A DNA stretch of 64,000 nucleotides from Ephemerocybe angulata (Eukaryota; Basidiomycota; Agaricomycetes; Agaricales; Psathyrellaceae): assembly GCA_013368325.1 (NCBI GenBank), contig JAACJK010000163.1:434001-498000 (forward strand), given 5' to 3'. A program made the translations under genes and the position numbers. Below, piece after piece: positions 59,434 to 64,000 of the stretch (within the stretch, counting starts at the first letter, position 1; every line of letters begins with the position of its first letter). The notes below the pieces were generated by a model. The model was not told where the DNA came from and made no database searches. It worked only from the letters and a program-made list of their open reading frames with translations.

Positions 59434-60171
59434 ATGAATCTCTCGCTCTACACCATCCAGGCCTTCGTCATCCTCGACTCAGAGGGGACCCGTGTCCTGG
59501 CCAAGTACTACAACCCCAAGAGCAACCCCCAGGGCGAATCCAAAGATTTCTTGACACTGAAGGATCAGAAGGCGTTTGAGAAGGGGCTTTGGCAGAAAAC
59601 AAAGAAGGCAGGAGGTACGCCCGGCGCCCCTATATCACATCTTCCAGACGCCCTGACATGTCCATGCCCAGGTGATGTTATTCTCTACGATGGCCACCTA
59701 GTCCTGTACAAGCACTCGCTAGATGTGATCCTCTACTTTATCGCCGGGCCTACGGAGAACGAGCTGACGATCAGCATGGCGCTCAACTCACTGGTTGACG
59801 CCCTCACCATGCTCCTGCGGAACTCGCTCGAGAAGCGCGGAATCCTCGAGAATCTCGACCTCGTGCTCTTATGTCTGGACGAGACCATTGACGACGGGTG
59901 CGGCAACGTGTTCTTCACCCCCCTTCCACTCCTGCCGTGGCGTGCGCCCGCGTCACGGATGGGGAAGGGATAGACAGGGCCCTTGACTGACATACCCTCT
60001 GTCCTCCTGTTTAGAATCATTGTGGACACCGATGCCCCTGCGATAGCGTCAAGAGTCAGCCGGCCGCGTGCAGACAGCGATATTGTCGGCTTGAACATCA
60101 ACGAGCAGACCCTGATGAGCGCATACCTGACAGTGCGGGACAAGGTGCAGCAGAGGATTGGCCAGCTATAG
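59434..60171 (+). CDS. RET3: Coatomer zeta subunit
   Basis: Exons 59434-59614, 59672-59897 and 60015-60171 give 187 residues, the usual size for zeta-COP. It is the small longin-fold subunit of the COPI F-subcomplex, acting in Golgi-to-ER transport. Family blocks: LYTIQAFVILDSEGTRVLAK, YYNPK, DVILYDGHLVLYKHSLDVIL, FIAGPTENELTISMALNSLV, LEKRGILENLDLVLLCLDET, and after the third exon join DDGIIVDTDAPAIASRVS, with a C-terminal helix (LMSAYLTVRDKVQQRI). Intron 2 is 117 bases, about twice the local norm. Its donor (GG|GTGCGG) and the acceptor TTTAG|AATC are the only pair found that restores DDGIIVDT. The retroelement remnant occupies the immediate upstream region. Confidence 0.95.
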
Positions 60172-60622
60172 GCGGTTTAGTCCCCGGAGTCGCCTTCACA
60201 TCTGCATGTTTTACCCTCGGAAAGAATCTTATACCAAAACGGTGACGTTCTAGGCACTCTGCTTATCGTGATTGTGGAGCAAGTGACAATTGCAGTGTGA
60301 GTGTGGGCATTGGATTGTGAGCCGATGGCGATGGTGGTACAAGTGACAAGGACAATTACAACATGAAGAGAAGGCCGAATAAGAATAATATGACAATTAC
60401 AACATGAAGAGAAGGCCGAATAAGAATAATATACACTAAGATGAAAGGCGAAGACGAAAGGGATCCGAGGACGTTGCGTGACGGAGATGTGCAACGTTGG
60501 GCAAGATATGGTTTGGATTGGGTTTGGATGGTCGTGGGGAGGACATGTGGTCAGACGTGAAAGGATGTGGCAAGCGATGGCTGAGCGATGGTCGGTTCCA
60601 AGGAGTGGGGTTTAAATCATAA
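60172..60622. other. Intergenic downstream of RET3
   Basis: 451 bases holding the RET3 3' region and the 41-base duplication noted separately. No gene is supported. Confidence 0.5.
60351..60432. repeat. Perfect 41-base tandem duplication
   Basis: Bases 60351-60391 and 60392-60432 are identical copies of a unit beginning GACAATTACAACATGAAGAG and ending GAATAAGAATAATAT. It lies about 180 bases downstream of the RET3 stop. Confidence 0.95.
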
Positions 60623-60901
60623 TCATAGCGACCTGAGGAGTGCCCCGGGACCCAGACTGCATTAGCCATTAGCTTTGATGAATAGAATAGCTTAGAGCCA
60701 CACAAAACTGCGAACGTACCTGCTTGACAACGTCGAAGCGGCAGCACTAGAGTACTGGTATACAGCCACGGAGGAGGCAACTGCTGCTATCGACAAGGCT
60801 CCGAGGACTGAGCATAGTCTAGACACGGCGTACGAGCCTTCGCCCCACACCTCCGAGGACGTGAGCTCGGGGGTTTCGTACAAGCTGATGGCTGCGCGCA
60901 T
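60623..60901 (-). CDS. Doubtful small membrane-type protein
   Basis: Exons 60901-60720 and 60656-60623 give 71 residues. The product has a polar N terminus (MRAAISLYETPELTSSEVWG) and one hydrophobic segment at about 30-50 (LCSVLGALSIAAVASSVAVY), ending LGPGALLRSL. The intron (63 bases) has a GTACGT donor and GCAG acceptor and is phase-consistent. An ATATAA-like sequence lies upstream near 61020. No homologue is recognised, and a non-coding transcript is equally possible. Confidence 0.35.
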
Positions 60902-61818
60902 GGCGTTGGATGGCGTTCGTGATTGAGATAGGCTTTGAAGTGGGGAAACTCGCGAGTCGAAAGCTTGAGCTTGAACCTCAAAGAGAGAACGATCGAGAAG
61001 ATGTTGTCAAGCTTGGTTATATGGGAGTGCGGGTGCGGATCCCGGAGAGCTGTGGATGATGCGAATGCGATGGAGAACGCGGTCCTAGCAGACAGACAAT
61101 GAGCCGCTTTAGATGGTCCTCTACACCCTGACCTAGTCAGATCGATGCTCGGATTGGCAATGGTAGAGCTTACAGAAGATCTCAACGTGCAGTTGGTTTA
61201 ACGGGGTGTTGTCGAAGCAGTGCGGTCCGATGTAAGACAGTCGCACAAGAGTCACACGACGGATCCTGGATGTGAACAACGACCAGTCGAATGTGGCACA
61301 GAGTGCGGCCTGGGTGGTGAAGGATGAGGAGAGGGGAGTATTGAGGTGAAAGAGGAAGGTCCGAGCATATTATATAGAGCGCCTTTTGTTTTGGACCCTG
61401 TTGAAGAGATATAGATCTGAAGGAGAAAGCAGCTGACCCAGACCACTACTTTCGGCCCGGCTACTTATACCCTTTCAAGGTCCCTCCGAGAGGGGTTGAA
61501 ACGAGGTGTGGTATCAAAGGGATGTATATCGAACTCTAGATACATCTGGTTTGGCATGGAGCGCAGCTCGACAAACGGTTCGTCACAGTCGATCGTAAAA
61601 CACGGTGGGGGTAATACAGGAATAGGAAACTAGCAAAGCAAAAGAGGGACATGATGCATGAGCAGGAATGGGGATAGCAGGCACAGGTTAATGAGAGGAA
61701 GACAATTGGTATGGATCACGGATCAAGGCATATAACAACTTGAAGGCGGCGAGTGGCCCGTGCAAACATGGCGAGGGCACTAGTCCAAGTCGAGTCCAAT
61801 GTGGGGTGTAGAGACTCA
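60902..61818. other. Intergenic
   Basis: 917 bases. A minus-strand open frame at 60787-61185 overlaps the doubtful small gene in another frame and shows no motif. No RNA gene or repeat is recognised. Confidence 0.45.
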
Positions 61819-64000
61819 TCAGAACAGGCAGACGAAGTTGCTAGGGAAGACATTTCGCCCTGGCTGTCTCCTCGCCTCATCCAACAATTCACCAGTCCAC
61901 CATCCATCCTCCGGGGTGGATGTGACCGCAATGATATCGCCGGCCTGGAAGTCAAACTCTTCGTCGATCGTGGCACTATAATCGTACAAGGCTTGCACTG
62001 TGGGTCAAACCAACGTCAGCAACTCGGCCATACTTGCATTGATATCAGATTGACTTACCGTAGAATAGGATGGTACTCCCATCCGTCGTGGTGGGCTGTG
62101 GTGGCTGTGGGGAGGGCGACCGGCGGACAGCTGCAGCGGGAGACGTTCCCCGATTCCACTGCTGCTGCTGCTGCTGGGGTGCTTGCTGGTACGCAGGTTG
62201 AGCGAGCCCCTGCTGAGGCTGTTGCTGCAGCTGGCGCTGCCCAGGATAAGGTGCTTGCTGCTGCTGTTGAGGAGGCGCATCGTAGAAGCCATTCATACCA
62301 GCACTGTTCCTCTGCGCAGCGGCAGTGCCATAAGGATTGGGAGGTGCTTGCTGTGGTGGGGGCTGCTGGTATCCAATCGGCTGCTGAGGAGGAGCAGCAG
62401 CTTGTTGTTGCTGATACAGAAGCTGAGATGGTGGGGTATAAGTAGGATGTGCAGCAGGAGGGGGCGCATAACCTGGTTGAGCGACAGGCGGTGCGGGCTG
62501 GTATACATTGACGTTGGATGGAGGTGGGGGTGGAGGTGTCACCCCATACATCTGCGGCGCCGGAGGGGTAGCAATGACGGTAGCTGGAGGCGCCGCCACA
62601 GGAGGGACATAGCTCGCTCTTCTCTGAGCCGGCAGCTGCTGCTGCTGCTGAGGAGATGGCGCCGCGGGTGGGGGGTAACTTGGCTGCTGGAGCTGCTGTG
62701 GCGGACGCTGCTGTTGCTGTGGGTGCTGTGGGGGCGGTTGACTCTGTCTACGGGCTTGGGTGGGTTGCTGATATCCTTGCGCCAATTCATCGTGCATAAC
62801 ACGCCCACTTGGGTCAAGCGCAATGCCAACGGAATTCGGGCTCGGGGCCCGGGCGATGTTCTGGGCTGGAGAAACAAGAGTATTACGACTAGCATTCGGA
62901 GCGGGGCTGGGTCCTCGGGATTGAGGAAGTGGACTATTGCTGCGAGAGCCACCATAAGCTCCGACACCAGCGTGGCCCATCCCGCTCGTAGGTCGCTGAA
63001 GGCCTTGACCTTGATTAAGGTTGTTGGCCTGAGCAGGAAGATTGATTGATGCATCGCTTCGATGAGGAGCATGTCCCTGGGGTTGCGCACTCGTTGGTCT
63101 ACCCCGATTCGCGCTGTTGTTGCGGCTTATGCTCTTTCTTTCTCCAGGCAAAGATTGCTGATAATCAGCCAGAACATCGTTGATCGCTTCACTGCCAGGC
63201 AGTTGTGCGTTAGCACTGGGAGGGAGCATAAACGCGGCGGTAGGCGGATTCGGTGACGCGGGGCGGCTGGAGGCCGGAGCTGAGGGGTGGGATCCAACTA
63301 CCAAGTCGGCAGAATTGCGGTAATCGCGACTGGGAGAAGGACTCCTGTTGCCCTGCGTTGAAGGTTGCCCGGGTGGTAACAAGCTCTTTGGTGCGTTAGT
63401 AAGGCTCTGAGTTTGGGCGGCAGGTGAGTGAGGAGCAGGCGAAGTCGACTTTTGTTCGGCTGTTGGGGGCCTGTGCATGGTGTTCCTTCTCGTGCTCCCA
63501 GTTGCAGATACAGCATTCTGAAGTTCTTGCAGTTGCCTCTGAAGTGGATCGATTGTTCCATCTTGCTTGACTGGAGATGACGATAACTTGACAGGCGATG
63601 CTGGGGCCGACCTGTTAATGGGAGCCAAAGACCGCTGTTGCTGGGGATCGCGAGATAGATCAACTTTATAAGCGTTGTTGCCAACTTTGATGTAGGTCTC
63701 TGCGTTTGGGTCAATAGGTTCAGCCATAGGATCGTGGGGCAAGCGAGGAGCAGATGACGGCGGTTGGGCAGTGACTGTTGGTTTTCGTTGAGTATTCCAT
63801 CCATTGGGTGGTTCAGGGGATGGGTTGGGGGGAGCCGACGATACACCGTTCGTGTGTGGCTGCCCGTATCCATTGACCGGCGAAACACTGTTCCTTCCTC
63901 GGGCATCGTGACCCTGGAGGCCTGCAACATCTAACGCCATCGATTGCCTAGACCCTCCTCCAGCTCCAACGCCAGCCGTGTTAACCGGGGGTTCGTCTTC
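61819..64000 (-). CDS. SH3-domain protein, Cdc15/Imp2/Hof1-like C-terminal part (5' end outside window)
   Basis: Two exons are visible: the frame from the window edge (64000) to 62059, open across the edge, and 61997-61819; about 706 codons. Residues after the edge are a very long Pro/Ser/Gln-rich disordered linker with several poly-Gln (5-6) and poly-Pro runs (62150-62720). The last exon encodes a complete SH3 domain: VQALYDYSATIDEEFDFQAG, DIIAVTSTPEDGWWTGEL, and NVFPSNFVCLF at the stop, with the ALYDY, WW and PSNFV motifs. A disordered linker ending in a C-terminal SH3 fits the F-BAR cytokinesis proteins Cdc15/Imp2/Hof1, but the F-BAR part would lie beyond 64000 and is not seen. Bzz1-like or other SH3 adaptors are alternatives. 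Confidence 0.75.

Noticed and set aside
62150..62720. CTG/CAG trinucleotide runs considered as a microsatellite locus
   Set aside because: They encode poly-Gln and poly-Pro in frame with mixed codons, so they are described as part of the protein rather than as a separate repeat.
61753..63049. 230- and 288-codon plus-strand frames opposite the SH3 gene
   Set aside because: Their Leu/Arg-rich, repetitive translation is the complement of Gln/Pro codon runs on the minus strand.
1..64000. CRISPR arrays, phage or bacterial defence systems
   Set aside because: The window is a spliceosomal-intron-rich fungal chromosome; no direct-repeat/spacer array or prokaryotic gene is present.
1..64000. Secondary-metabolite cluster
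   Set aside because: No PKS, NRPS, terpene synthase, P450 or transporter genes are seen; the glutathionyl-hydroquinone reductase stands alone.

Overview
The window is eukaryotic and fungal, almost certainly a basidiomycete of the mushroom-forming (agaricomycete) type. Genes are packed 70 to 600 bases apart on both strands. Nearly every gene is cut by many phase-checked introns of about 46 to 60 bases with GTRNGT-like donors and CTNAC-type branch sites. The gene set is fungal: RAX2, DASH Spc34, a class IV chitin synthase, DUF3684, a Medusa-like regulator and a U6 snRNA. All gene models below were spliced by hand; each has an open frame and an exon sum divisible by three. The species cannot be told from the sequence.

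Layout. 1-5.5 kb (minus): RAX2 (3' end outside the window), a complex I accessory subunit and a FAM210/DUF1279 mitochondrial protein. 5.5-12.3 kb: alternating SPE2 (+), DBF4 (-), ATG5 (+) and SPC34 (-). 12.5-19.7 kb (+): a 2207-residue DOCK-family GEF (DCK1). 20.1-25.2 kb: a LETM1-domain protein (-), an unrecognised 175-residue protein (+), MED27 (+) and a Medusa/DUF7082 regulator (+). 25.6-30.5 kb (-): SKI3. About 30.8 kb (-): U6 snRNA. 31.5-34.7 kb: a C2H2 zinc-finger protein, a roughly 0.94-kb inverted-repeat element and a disordered protein. 35.2-41.7 kb (-): a 26-exon DUF3684 gene that joins a sacsin/Hsp90-like ATPase to a C-terminal metallopeptidase-like motif. 42.4-45.9 kb (-): class IV chitin synthase. 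46.2-49.8 kb (+): a dual-specificity phosphatase and a glutathionyl-hydroquinone reductase. 51.1-58.5 kb (-): an Nrd1-like four-RRM protein and two uncharacterised disordered proteins. 59-60.2 kb: a retroelement remnant (-) and coatomer zeta RET3 (+). 60.6-64 kb (-): a doubtful small membrane protein and an SH3 protein that runs off the right edge.

There is no operon-like metabolic cluster. Four genes (RAX2, DCK1, chitin synthase and the terminal SH3 protein) belong to polarity, cell-wall or septation machinery; DBF4 and SPC34 act in S phase and mitosis; the rest is housekeeping. The observations most worth following up are the DUF3684 ATPase/metallopeptidase architecture and the terminal-inverted-repeat element with tandem subterminal units at 32.7-33.6 kb.
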